From Chryseobacterium camelliae (GTDB taxonomy: Bacteria; Bacteroidota; Bacteroidia; Flavobacteriales; Weeksellaceae), in NCBI RefSeq assembly GCF_002770595.1, contig NZ_CP022986.1, positions 2,728,001-2,792,000 on the forward strand: a DNA stretch of 64,000 nt. The letters are read 5' to 3'. Positions 16,220 through 24,277 of the stretch are shown here, piece by piece. A program made the position numbers and the translations under genes. Each line of letters begins with the position of its first letter. The first letter of the stretch is position 1. The notes under the pieces are model-generated. The model did not search any database. It had not been told where the DNA came from and worked only from the letters and a program-made list of their open reading frames with translations.

Positions 16220-18349
16220 TTAAGCTTTAGCATTCATATCCGCTATGATATTCATAGCCTCCTGAAGGTAAAGATCTTTTTTAAGGTTTTTAATCCAGAG
16301 TTCAGATTTCTTTTTGAACGCCTCATCTTTTTTCTCCCGTTCAATTTCATTCTGGTACATCATAAACTGAAGGCCGTTCTCAAATTTAGTCAGTGACTTG
16401 AATTTTTCAATCTGTGCTTTTCTTTGCTTCATCAGCTCATTGAATTTGTTGATATTAAGCGTAATGGTTTCTTCCTTATCCAGTTTCTCCCTCCATTGGG
16501 CAGATTCCAGTAACAGCTGGTAATTGGTATTCTTGGCCATTCTGTCGGCACTGGCTTTTTCCAGGGCTTTGATATCGAAATAATTCAGTTTCTCGAAGCT
16601 TGTTCCCGGAATTTTGTCCCAGGCAAGGGCATAATCATCAAACCGCTCCCCTATTTCTGCATAAGTAAAGAAGTCTTTCATCTGGATATCGGACACGATC
16701 CCTTTTCTCTGGGTAGATTCTCCGGTAATCCTGTAGAATTTCTGGATCGTCAGTTTTAAAGATCCGAAATCATCTTCTGTATTCAGGAACCTGTTCAGGT
16801 CTACGAAAGACTGTACGGTCCCTTTTCCGAAGGACTGTGGCGATCCTACGATAATCGCCCTGCCGTAATCCTGCATAACTCCGGCAAGGATTTCTGAAGC
16901 GGAAGCAGAAAGTTCATTCTGCATGATCACTAAAGGACCGGTCCAGATCGGTGTTTCATTCTTATTCTTAAGGGTCTGGATCTTTCCGTTCCCGTCTTTC
17001 ACCTGTACATATGGGCCTGATTTCATGAAGAGCCCCATTATATCTCCTACTTCGGTAAGGGATCCCCCTCCGTTGTTTCTCAGATCCAGAATAATTCCCT
17101 GGATATTTTGGGCTTTAAGCTTAATGATTTCATTTTTAATGTCATCAGAAGCATTTCTTCCTTTTTCATTTTCAAAATCAGCATTGAAGCTCGGCAGGTT
17201 GATGAACCCGTATTTTTTACCGTTCGGTGCATTCACGATAATGCTTCTGGCGAAGGTATCTTCAATAGCCACTTCCTCTCGGATCATGGTAACATCTTTT
17301 ATCGTCCCGTCTTTCTTCTGTACGGTAAGCGTTACAGGAGTCCCTTTTTCACCTCGGATGAGCCTTACCGCTTCATCGGACAGCATTCCTACGACATTTA
17401 CCGCATCTTCTTTCGGTTTAGACTTTACTTTCAGGATTTTATCTCCTTCTGAAAGCTGCTTTGATTTCCAGGCCGGAGCCCCGATGGTAAGCGCACCCAG
17501 ATACAGGTATCCTTTTTTCTCCTGAATGATCGCTCCGATTCCGATTACCTTTCCTGTAAAGCTGGTATCGAAATCTTCTTTGTCTTTCGGTGAATAATAA
17601 TTGGTATGCGGATCAAATACTTCAGTGTAAGCATTCATATATACCGTAAACCAATCCATTTTCTTTCTTTTCTTGAATCTGGTAAAGGTTTCTTTCACCA
17701 AGTCTTTTACCTCATCAGTAGCTTTTTTAACCTTCTCGTCCGGAGTAAGGATCTTAAGCTTAATGGTATCTTTAAGCTTGTACTGCTGCACGGAATCTTT
17801 CTTCTCTTTCTGAGCTTCTTCCTTGCTGTTCATGGATTCTATCTCCTGCAGGATGTTGTACTTAATGAATTTTTTCCATTCATTATACTGTTCCTGCTTA
17901 TTGGAAGGTACTTTCTTGAGTTTCGGCTCCAGCGTCAGGGTTTCATCTTCATTCAGATTGATCGGCTTGCTGAAGATATCCTGGGTTACCTTATCAATTT
18001 CATCCACTCTCTGATAAAGCCGGTCTACCGTAAGCTTGTAAAAGGTTAGATCACCGGTATTCAGGTAATCGTCCAGTTTGGTCTCATGCTTGGCAAATTC
18101 GTCCATATCAGACTGCAGGAAATATCTTTTGGCCGGATCTATCATTTCAAAATATTGCTTATACACATCTCTTGCATAAGCATCATTAATAGGTTTCGGA
18201 CTGTAATGTAAATAGGAAAGGGTGTTTTTTACGCTCACCATGATCGTCTGCATTTTTTCATCATCATTTTTAGGTGAGTTGAAGCAAAACATTAGACTGG
18301 TTAAAGGAATGAGGAGTAAAAATTTATTCAGCTTAAAATTTTTCCACAT
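16220..18349 (-). CDS. Carboxy-terminal processing protease (Prc/Tsp type)
   Basis: This 709-residue periplasmic S41 protease has a hydrophobic N terminus, a Tsp-type helical N-terminal domain (to about 230), a PDZ domain (about 240-330) and the S41 core with serine in ELSASASEILAG and lysine in SFGKGTVQS, which form the Ser-Lys dyad. A DUF3340-like C-terminal helical region follows (about 560-700). It degrades or trims envelope proteins from the C terminus. The length is normal for the Tsp group. A TAnnTTTG box (TAAATTTG, 18429-18422 minus) lies 72 nt before ATG 18349. Confidence 0.92.
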   Translation of the reverse strand: MWKNFKLNKFLLLIPLTSLMFCFNSPKNDDEKMQTIMVSVKNTLSYLHYSPKPINDAYARDVYKQYFEMIDPAKRYFLQSDMDEFAKHETKLDDYLNTGDLTFYKLTVDRLYQRVDEIDKVTQDIFSKPINLNEDETLTLEPKLKKVPSNKQEQYNEWKKFIKYNILQEIESMNSKEEAQKEKKDSVQQYKLKDTIKLKILTPDEKVKKATDEVKDLVKETFTRFKKRKKMDWFTVYMNAYTEVFDPHTNYYSPKDKEDFDTSFTGKVIGIGAIIQEKKGYLYLGALTIGAPAWKSKQLSEGDKILKVKSKPKEDAVNVVGMLSDEAVRLIRGEKGTPVTLTVQKKDGTIKDVTMIREEVAIEDTFARSIIVNAPNGKKYGFINLPSFNADFENEKGRNASDDIKNEIIKLKAQNIQGIILDLRNNGGGSLTEVGDIMGLFMKSGPYVQVKDGNGKIQTLKNKNETPIWTGPLVIMQNELSASASEILAGVMQDYGRAIIVGSPQSFGKGTVQSFVDLNRFLNTEDDFGSLKLTIQKFYRITGESTQRKGIVSDIQMKDFFTYAEIGERFDDYALAWDKIPGTSFEKLNYFDIKALEKASADRMAKNTNYQLLLESAQWREKLDKEETITLNINKFNELMKQRKAQIEKFKSLTKFENGLQFMMYQNEIEREKKDEAFKKKSELWIKNLKKDLYLQEAMNIIADMNAKA

Positions 18350-18421
18350 AGAAGGTCATGTATTTTTATTAATTAAAGTATAGTAATTGGTAGCAATAAT
18401 TGAATTACTGTTACAAACGAT

Positions 18422-18429
18422 CAAATTTA
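18422..18429 (-). promoter_or_regulatory. -7 box before the Ctp protease
   Basis: The minus strand reads TAAATTTG, 72 nt upstream of the ATG. Together with the surE promoter it is the only feature seen in the 337-bp divergent gap 18350-18686. Confidence 0.4.
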
Positions 18430-18610
18430 ATACCTTATTTACAAATATCGGGCAGTTTTGATTTTTTTTGTTATAATTGGTTATATTCTGCGCCCACAAT
18501 GAAGTTTCTGAAAAATAAATTCTGGTTACCCTGCAATAACAGCCGTTGATGAGTCTTCACATTTAAGAAAATTTAACGGCAAAATACCTTACGGCATCAA
18601 AACTTTTAGT

Positions 18611-18618
18611 TACTTTTG
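18611..18618 (+). promoter_or_regulatory. -7 box before surE
   Basis: TACTTTTG matches TAnnTTTG, 68 nt upstream of the surE ATG. Confidence 0.45.
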
Positions 18619-18686
18619 AGGATAGGATGCCGTTCGCTGTTTCTCTTCGGACGGGCACTGTTCTATTTTTAAAAATCAATCTTTAT

Positions 18687-19466
18687 ATGGAAAAACCACT
18701 AATTCTGGTTACTAATGATGACGGCATTACAGCACCGGGCATCAGAAATCTTGTGAGTTTTATGAACGAAATCGGTGACGTGATCGTAGTTGCCCCTAAT
18801 TCACCGCAGAGCGGAAAAGGCCATGCGATCACCATTAATTCTACGCTGAGCTATGAGGAAGTCCACCTGGATGGTCCGCAAAAAGACTTTTCATGCAGCG
18901 GAACTCCCGTAGACTGTGTAAAAATGGCATTGGATAAAATCCTGCCGAGAAGGCCGGATATTGTCGTTTCCGGGATCAACCACGGCGCCAACTCCTCTAT
19001 CAATGTTATCTATTCCGGGACTATGTCTGCTGCTGTAGAGGGCGGTGTGGAAGGGCTGCCTTCCATTGGATTCTCTCTGCTGGATTTCAGCTGGGAAGCC
19101 GATTTTACCCAGGCAAAGGAATACATACAGAATATTGTAAAAAGAGTCCTTGAGCAGCCGATGCCGAAAGGAATCGTCCTGAACGTCAATATTCCCAAAC
19201 TTTCCAAAGAGGAGATCAAGGGAGTAAAAGTATGCAAGCAGGCCCATGCCAAATGGGAAGAAAGCTTTGATGAAAGGGTAAATCCGCACGGTAAAAAATA
19301 CTACTGGCTTACCGGATACTTCAATAATATGGATGAATCTGAAGATGCCGATGAAACAGCATTGGCTAATGGCTACATTTCTATTGTTCCGGTAAAGTTC
19401 GATTTAACCGCATATGAATATATGAATACATTGAGTGAAGTAATGAAATTTGATCATGTACAGTAA
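18687..19466 (+). CDS. surE: 5'-nucleotidase SurE
   Basis: This 259-residue protein begins MEKPLILVTNDDGITAPG, the SurE metal-binding start (NDD). It also has APNSPQSGKG, SGTPVDCVK and SGINHGANSS, all family signatures. SurE dephosphorylates nucleoside 5'- and 3'-monophosphates in stationary phase. The ORF opens at 18627 but family alignment sets the start at ATG 18687. The next gene starts inside its last codons (11-nt overlap), so both are cotranslated. Confidence 0.95.
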   Translation: MEKPLILVTNDDGITAPGIRNLVSFMNEIGDVIVVAPNSPQSGKGHAITINSTLSYEEVHLDGPQKDFSCSGTPVDCVKMALDKILPRRPDIVVSGINHGANSSINVIYSGTMSAAVEGGVEGLPSIGFSLLDFSWEADFTQAKEYIQNIVKRVLEQPMPKGIVLNVNIPKLSKEEIKGVKVCKQAHAKWEESFDERVNPHGKKYYWLTGYFNNMDESEDADETALANGYISIVPVKFDLTAYEYMNTLSEVMKFDHVQ

Positions 19467-20112
19467 ATTAGACAGTCCTGTATATCACGCTCTTAATGAA
19501 TTCCACGAAAAGTTTTGCTTACACTTCGGGGATACTAAATTCTATACCCCCGAAGTAGCCGCCTTTGGTGGTTCGGCACATGTTTCGGGAGAGAAAGACA
19601 TCACAGCCTATGCAAAATCCTGTGATGACTTTCTCATCTTCGGAGCAAAACCTAAGACAGATCAAAGCCTTTCCCGTTTAGTCTGTGACCAGTATGTCCT
19701 GGAAAAGATGATAACGCTGGACTACACGGAAGAAATCATTCAGCTTAAGGAAGAACATTACGAAGAGCTTCTTGCTTTTATTGCGAAGTTTTATCCGTAT
19801 TATTTTAAAAACAGGACCCCTGAACTAGGACGGTATTTTGGTATTTTTAAGGAGGGTATACTGGTTGCCGTTACCGGTGAGAGGATGCAGATGAATGACA
19901 TGACGGAACTGAGCGCCGTAATCACTGATACCGGTTATCTTGGTAAGGGATATGCCAAACAGCTTGTAGCCCATGTTTCAGGAAAAATACAGGAAGATAA
20001 CAAAACGCCTTTTCTGCATGTTGCCGAAAGCAATGCAGGCGCCATAAAGCTTTATGAAAAGCTTGGGTTCAGCCACCGCGGCAAAATAGACGTATGGGGT
20101 ATTAAAAGGTAA
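19456..20112 (+). CDS. GNAT-family N-acetyltransferase
   Basis: This 218-residue protein has an N-terminal half without a recognised domain. In the C-terminal half an FR47-like GNAT fold is visible: LSAVITDTGYLGKGYAKQL (acetyl-CoA P-loop, about 150-170) and FLHVAESNAGAIKLYEKLGF, the classic motif B. The substrate is unknown. ATG 19456 overlaps the surE stop by 11 nt, so the two form an operon. Confidence 0.85.
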   Translation: MYSKLDSPVYHALNEFHEKFCLHFGDTKFYTPEVAAFGGSAHVSGEKDITAYAKSCDDFLIFGAKPKTDQSLSRLVCDQYVLEKMITLDYTEEIIQLKEEHYEELLAFIAKFYPYYFKNRTPELGRYFGIFKEGILVAVTGERMQMNDMTELSAVITDTGYLGKGYAKQLVAHVSGKIQEDNKTPFLHVAESNAGAIKLYEKLGFSHRGKIDVWGIKR

Positions 20113-20172
20113 TTCATGCGGTTGCTTTCATACCCTTCCTGAATGAATTCCGGATGGTTGCGCTGCAAACCT

Positions 20173-21576
20173 TCAGAATAATACTTTATCTTCTTTTCTG
20201 AGTTCTTCCAGGTATTTGATTTTATCATCCCTGTAAAAGAGATTCATCGTTTCAAAAGGGATCAGTTTCAGGTCTTTATTCACAATATGGACACAGGATT
20301 TCTTTACGGCCCGCACGTCAAAATCATGGGCATCCATAAAATTCATAATGATGATCCTGAACAGGTTGTCATAATCAAGGTCAGGAGCACAGACTTCCGG
20401 GAGGCAGCACAGCAACTGATTGACTTTGGGCTGCACCTTATCCACTGAAATTCCGGTACTGAAAATATCCAGCAGCTGCATCTGCAGTCCGGTATCCTGT
20501 TCGTAAACAATGGTATTCCGGGTTTCGTTATTCAGCAGATCCGCAGGATTAATATACCGGGTCAGCGGAATGGTTTCTCCTTCCAGCTTCAGGATATAGC
20601 CCATCGCGAGTGCATCGGGATTACACGGCACCGGAATGATATCATCGCTGTTAAGCAATGGGAACTGGTTTAAAATTTCCTGCCGGACTTCGGTAAGGGT
20701 TATTTTCTCATATGGTGAATCTGCCCTGTTCCTTCCGGCAATCTCTACGGGCTGGAAGGTAATGCCGCGTACACATTTCTGCCTGAGGGCAAACTCAATG
20801 ATCTTTCCGATCTCGTCAATATTTTTATCTTTCTGAAGCACAACAACCAAGGTAGTGGAAAGATTCAGGGCATTCAGTTTTTCCAAAGCCCTCATCCTGA
20901 CATCCGTAAGGTCTTTTCCTCTGAAATCCTGCAATACTTCAGGTTTAAAGGAGTCAAACTGCAGGTAAATCTCGAATTCCGGCGCATACCCTGCCAGTTT
21001 TTCTGCAAAACCGGGGTCGTTGGCAATCCTGATTCCGTTGGTATTCAGCATCAGATGCTTGATGGGCTTGGATTTCGCTATATCCATGATCCTGAAAAAT
21101 TCAGGATGGATCGTAGGCTCTCCCCCGCTGATTTGTACAACATCCGGTTCGCCCTCATTCTTCACGATCACATCAAACATGGCTTCAATCTCTTCCAGGC
21201 TGCGGTGGCTGCCATAATGAGGGGATGACATGGCATAACAGGTCGGACAGGTCAGGTTGCAGCGGTCCGTTACTTCAACAATAGACAGGCAGCTGTGCTG
21301 TTCGTGGTCTACGCAGAGACCGCAGTCGTACGGGCATCCGTACTCTACATCTGTTCCGAAATGAAGCGGCATTTCCGAGGCTTTATTATAGTTCCTGATA
21401 TTCTTGTAATAATGAACATCTGAAGCAATTTTGGTTTTGAAAAAGCCATGATCCGGACATCTTTTCGTCATAAAAACGCTGTCTTCCTCAATGATGATCT
21501 TGGCGCCTACCCTTTTCAGGCATTCGGGGCAAAGGCTGATGGTATAGTCGTAATAGGTATAGTTTCTTACCGGCAT
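20173..21576 (-). CDS. Cysteine-rich radical SAM protein, tetraether-lipid-synthase-like
   Basis: This 467-residue enzyme has the radical SAM triad C106-x3-C110-x2-C113 (RCNLTCPTC) and the GGEP motif (ISGGEPTIHPEF). In front of it is a CPEC knuckle (C16, C19) with C40 (RCPDHG), and then CPYDCGLC (C81, C85, C88) with C96. The C-terminal end has CCLPEVC (C390, C391, C396) and C428. A rubredoxin-like knuckle plus several extra Fe-S sites is the layout known from archaeal tetraether synthase (Tes, MJ0619 family), which joins lipid tails by carbon-carbon bonds. The substrate here is unknown. The upstream genes are an Lgt-like protein and a tiny membrane protein, pointing to lipid chemistry at the membrane. 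Confidence 0.82.
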   Translation of the reverse strand: MPVRNYTYYDYTISLCPECLKRVGAKIIIEEDSVFMTKRCPDHGFFKTKIASDVHYYKNIRNYNKASEMPLHFGTDVEYGCPYDCGLCVDHEQHSCLSIVEVTDRCNLTCPTCYAMSSPHYGSHRSLEEIEAMFDVIVKNEGEPDVVQISGGEPTIHPEFFRIMDIAKSKPIKHLMLNTNGIRIANDPGFAEKLAGYAPEFEIYLQFDSFKPEVLQDFRGKDLTDVRMRALEKLNALNLSTTLVVVLQKDKNIDEIGKIIEFALRQKCVRGITFQPVEIAGRNRADSPYEKITLTEVRQEILNQFPLLNSDDIIPVPCNPDALAMGYILKLEGETIPLTRYINPADLLNNETRNTIVYEQDTGLQMQLLDIFSTGISVDKVQPKVNQLLCCLPEVCAPDLDYDNLFRIIIMNFMDAHDFDVRAVKKSCVHIVNKDLKLIPFETMNLFYRDDKIKYLEELRKEDKVLF

Positions 21577-21634
21577 AATAATGAGTGGTGTAATAGTTCA
21601 ACAATGTAACAGCTAAAAATCTGTATTTAATGAT

Positions 21635-21877
21635 TTAAAAACCGCCGCCACAGATATAGCCGCTGATCAGGCCGAAAACAAGCATGCAGATCAGCATGGT
21701 CTGTATAAACTGTTTTTTTGAAAAAGTATTATTATTCCCTGATTCGTAAATAAGCTTGACAATCAGGGTTATGATGACTGATACCACCAATGCCACAAAG
21801 AGGATGATAAGAATGATGATCAGTAAAAATCCTCCTAAACCCAGATTATTAACTTCCAGAAGCGTCAGCGTTTTCAT
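21635..21877 (-). CDS. Tiny membrane protein of the Lgt-like/radical SAM operon
   Basis: This 80-residue protein has two membrane helices (about 14-42 and 58-75) and a glycine/cysteine-rich end GYICGGGF. It is not a recognised family. It starts inside the stop of the Lgt-like gene (ATGA, 4-nt overlap) and lies 58 nt before the radical SAM gene, so it belongs to the same operon and may be a membrane partner of one of the two enzymes. Confidence 0.65.
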   Translation of the reverse strand: MKTLTLLEVNNLGLGGFLLIIILIILFVALVVSVIITLIVKLIYESGNNNTFSKKQFIQTMLICMLVFGLISGYICGGGF

Positions 21878-22638
21878 ATGTTGGATATTTGATGTGAATG
21901 TACGGATTTTGTATCTTTTATTTTAAAAATATAATAAATGATCACACAAAGGCAGACCAGCTGGATCGTTCCCAGGCTCCAAACAAGTTCCACTCTCGGC
22001 TTAATAAAATCCAGGCAGAACCTGAACATGAAATAAGCCACCATAAACAGCTGAAAAACAAATCCGGAAACATATTTCCGGCTGTTCTGAATTTTTTTCA
22101 GGAAAATCCAGAGCATGATTAAAAATGCAATTTCATATAAGGCAACCGGATGCCTCAGGTACTGATCTCCCAAATGCATACCGAAAATGAATCGGGTCGG
22201 GATCCCATAGGTTTCTTCATAAATCCCGGTCAGGAAACACCCAATCCTCCCGATGATTATCGCCAGCATCAGGGGAAAGACAATCAGGTCGCCCGTGCTT
22301 TCCCTGTGACCGACAATTTTTTTCGCCAGCTCTACCCCGGCTAACCCGAAAGCCAATCCCCCTACAATGGTATTATTCGACCAGAAACGGGCCAGGCTGA
22401 ACTTTTCAGAAAACAGGATGAAGGGATTTTCCAAGTTCCCGATCAGTTTCGATCCGATCAATGCTCCTGCTGTAGCACCGATCAGTACGGCAGCCGAAGT
22501 ATTGAAAGACAGCTTTTCCGGCGACTTCCTTTTAAGATAAAAATAATACCGCATGCCAACAAACATGCCCACCGCTTCAAACAGGGGATGCGCCAGGATG
22601 CTTTTACCGAATATATGAAAGGTGACAGGAAAATCCAT
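21874..22638 (-). CDS. Lgt-like membrane protein lacking the catalytic histidine
   Basis: This 254-residue protein has about seven membrane helices and matches prolipoprotein diacylglyceryl transferase along its length: IGRIGCFLTG for GRxGNFING, YLRHPVALYEI for LPRHPSQLYE, and FRFCLDFIKPR for the FR-x-x-x-EFFR arginine region. By eye the essential His of E. coli Lgt (H103, in SFHGGLIG) aligns with V92 here (TIVGGLAFG). It therefore probably binds phosphatidylglycerol-like lipid but does not do the normal transfer. It heads the operon with the tiny membrane protein and the radical SAM enzyme. A TAnnTTTG box ends only 5 nt before the ATG. Confidence 0.8.
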   Translation of the reverse strand: MDFPVTFHIFGKSILAHPLFEAVGMFVGMRYYFYLKRKSPEKLSFNTSAAVLIGATAGALIGSKLIGNLENPFILFSEKFSLARFWSNNTIVGGLAFGLAGVELAKKIVGHRESTGDLIVFPLMLAIIIGRIGCFLTGIYEETYGIPTRFIFGMHLGDQYLRHPVALYEIAFLIMLWIFLKKIQNSRKYVSGFVFQLFMVAYFMFRFCLDFIKPRVELVWSLGTIQLVCLCVIIYYIFKIKDTKSVHSHQISNI

Positions 22639-22643
22639 GATAC

Positions 22644-22651
22644 CAAAAATA
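22644..22651 (-). promoter_or_regulatory. -7 box almost abutting the Lgt-like start codon
   Basis: The minus strand reads TATTTTTG, ending 5 nt before the ATG at 22638. Transcription would begin at or next to the start codon. Confidence 0.45.
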
Positions 22652-22868
22652 AGGTTTTCGAAGTTAAATACATACCTGTTGATGATTTTATTTCGGAAAA
22701 TGGAATCCTGTTCTTATGATCTTATATCCTTTCAAAATAGCCATGATATAAGTAATAATTATATACTGAATTTAATATGAAGCTGTACAAATAAAAATCA
22801 TAACGGTCTATTAATGAATATTTAACATATAAATACAATCTGATATATAGTTAATCAATAATTAATAT

Positions 22869-22876
22869 TACTTTTG
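22869..22876 (+). promoter_or_regulatory. -7 box before the head-repeat adhesin-like gene
   Basis: TACTTTTG matches TAnnTTTG, 51 nt before the ATG at 22928. The rest of the 289-bp gap is very AT-rich with no other signal. Confidence 0.5.
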
Positions 22877-22927
22877 CGCGGAGAATTTTCAGCAAAAGTC
22901 TGAAAGTTGTGAAATAAAAAAAGTTAT

Positions 22928-24277
22928 ATGAAGACACATCTACTCACTGCAAGTACTTTATTGCTTTCTATCCTTACATATTCACAGGTAGGAATTAATA
23001 ATCAAAGCCCGAAATCTACTCTTGATATTACGGCCAAAACCACAGATGGCAGCAAGCCCGAAGGAATCATTGTACCAAAGCTGACCGGGGATCAGATCAA
23101 AGCCGGAAATGCACAATACGGCTCAGACCAGAAAGGGTCTATCCTTTATGCTACCGCTGCAGTTACTGTATCAGACAGCAAAACAGCTAATATTACTGCT
23201 GAAGGCTATTATTATTTTGACGGAAGCCTCTGGCAGAAAATGGGGAACGCCGCCGCCGCCGCCAACTGGAGCATGACTGGTAATGCAGGCACGGATCCTG
23301 CCACCAACTTTATCGGGACTACTGATGCCCGTGCGTTGGTGATCAAAACCAACAATAATTTATCCGGTTACATCGGGACAACGGTTTTCGATAACCTTAC
23401 TCTGGGGATCAATGCCGGAAAAACAAATACCACAGGTAACCTGAACGTATTTATGGGCACTAATGCGGGCTTCGCTAATACACTGGGAAGTTCCAACGTA
23501 TTTATGGGACCTTATGCAGGGACTTCCAATACCACCGGAAATTCCAACGTATTTATGGGTTACAATTCCGGAAGCAGCAGCACAACCGGTGATGGCAATT
23601 CCTTTGTAGGCACATGGGCCGGGAATACGAACACAACCGGAGGCAATAATGCTTTTATGGGTTACCAGGCAGGAAACAGCAACACGGCGGGAAGCAATAA
23701 TACTTTTCTGGGCTACAGCTCGGGAAGGAACAATACTACGGCAAATAATAACGTCGCTGTAGGGAATATGGCAGGACAGACGATTACTACGGGCGGTAAC
23801 AATACGTTTATAGGAACCGGTGCGGATGCGGATACCAACAACCTTACCAATGCCACGGCCATCGGGTATGGCGCTAAGGTCAGCGCCAGCAACAGCCTTG
23901 TTTTGGGCGGTACGGGAGGATCTGCGGTAAATGTAGGAATAGGAACCTCATCTCCTGCCTCAAAGCTGGAAGTTGACGGTGCTTCTACAAACAAATCTGC
24001 TTACGATGCGGGAAGCAGCACAACCATTGATTACAGCAAGAGCAACCTGGCCTATACTTCAGCTTCTGCAGGAAACTTTACTCTTCAGAATATCAAGGAT
24101 GGCGGAACGTATACTTTAAGTGTAAGAGGAACCACTTCCGGAACATCCGCATTTACGGCTACAGCCTTTACGTTTAAATATGTGAACAACAACGCAAGTA
24201 TAGCCAATACCCATACTTTATACACTTTTGTTGTTATAGGGACTATCGTGTATGTATATTGTGTAAGAGGATTATAA
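22928..24277 (+). CDS. Exported protein with YadA-head/tail-fibre-like repeats
   Basis: This 449-residue protein has a signal peptide (MKTHLLTASTLLLSILTYSQ) and a start VGINNQSPKSTLDI typical of Bacteroidota tail-fibre-like surface proteins. From about 150 to 290 a 16-residue motif repeats (SNVFMGYNSGSSSTTG, NAFMGYQAGNSNTAG, NTFLGYSSGRNNTTA), the left-handed beta-roll of trimeric adhesin heads. The last ~110 residues form a beta-rich end domain without a T9SS sorting signal or a YadA barrel. Export beyond the periplasm is therefore unclear. The next gene starts in its stop codon (TAATG). Confidence 0.75.
   Translation: MKTHLLTASTLLLSILTYSQVGINNQSPKSTLDITAKTTDGSKPEGIIVPKLTGDQIKAGNAQYGSDQKGSILYATAAVTVSDSKTANITAEGYYYFDGSLWQKMGNAAAAANWSMTGNAGTDPATNFIGTTDARALVIKTNNNLSGYIGTTVFDNLTLGINAGKTNTTGNLNVFMGTNAGFANTLGSSNVFMGPYAGTSNTTGNSNVFMGYNSGSSSTTGDGNSFVGTWAGNTNTTGGNNAFMGYQAGNSNTAGSNNTFLGYSSGRNNTTANNNVAVGNMAGQTITTGGNNTFIGTGADADTNNLTNATAIGYGAKVSASNSLVLGGTGGSAVNVGIGTSSPASKLEVDGASTNKSAYDAGSSTTIDYSKSNLAYTSASAGNFTLQNIKDGGTYTLSVRGTTSGTSAFTATAFTFKYVNNNASIANTHTLYTFVVIGTIVYVYCVRGL

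Noticed and set aside
17217..17224. ACCGTTCGG-like half-site inside the Ctp protease gene
   Set aside because: Single half-site in coding sequence without a partner at 12 nt, so not counted as a LytTR operator.
20448..20456. DnaA-box-like TTATCCACT in the radical SAM gene
   Set aside because: One mismatch at the last base, inside a coding region and isolated from the cluster at 37.9-40.9 kb.
23400..23850. Possible CRISPR or DNA-level repeat array in the adhesin-like gene
   Set aside because: The repetition follows the codon frame and encodes a 16-residue protein motif, with no constant spacer length or leader; it is a protein repeat.
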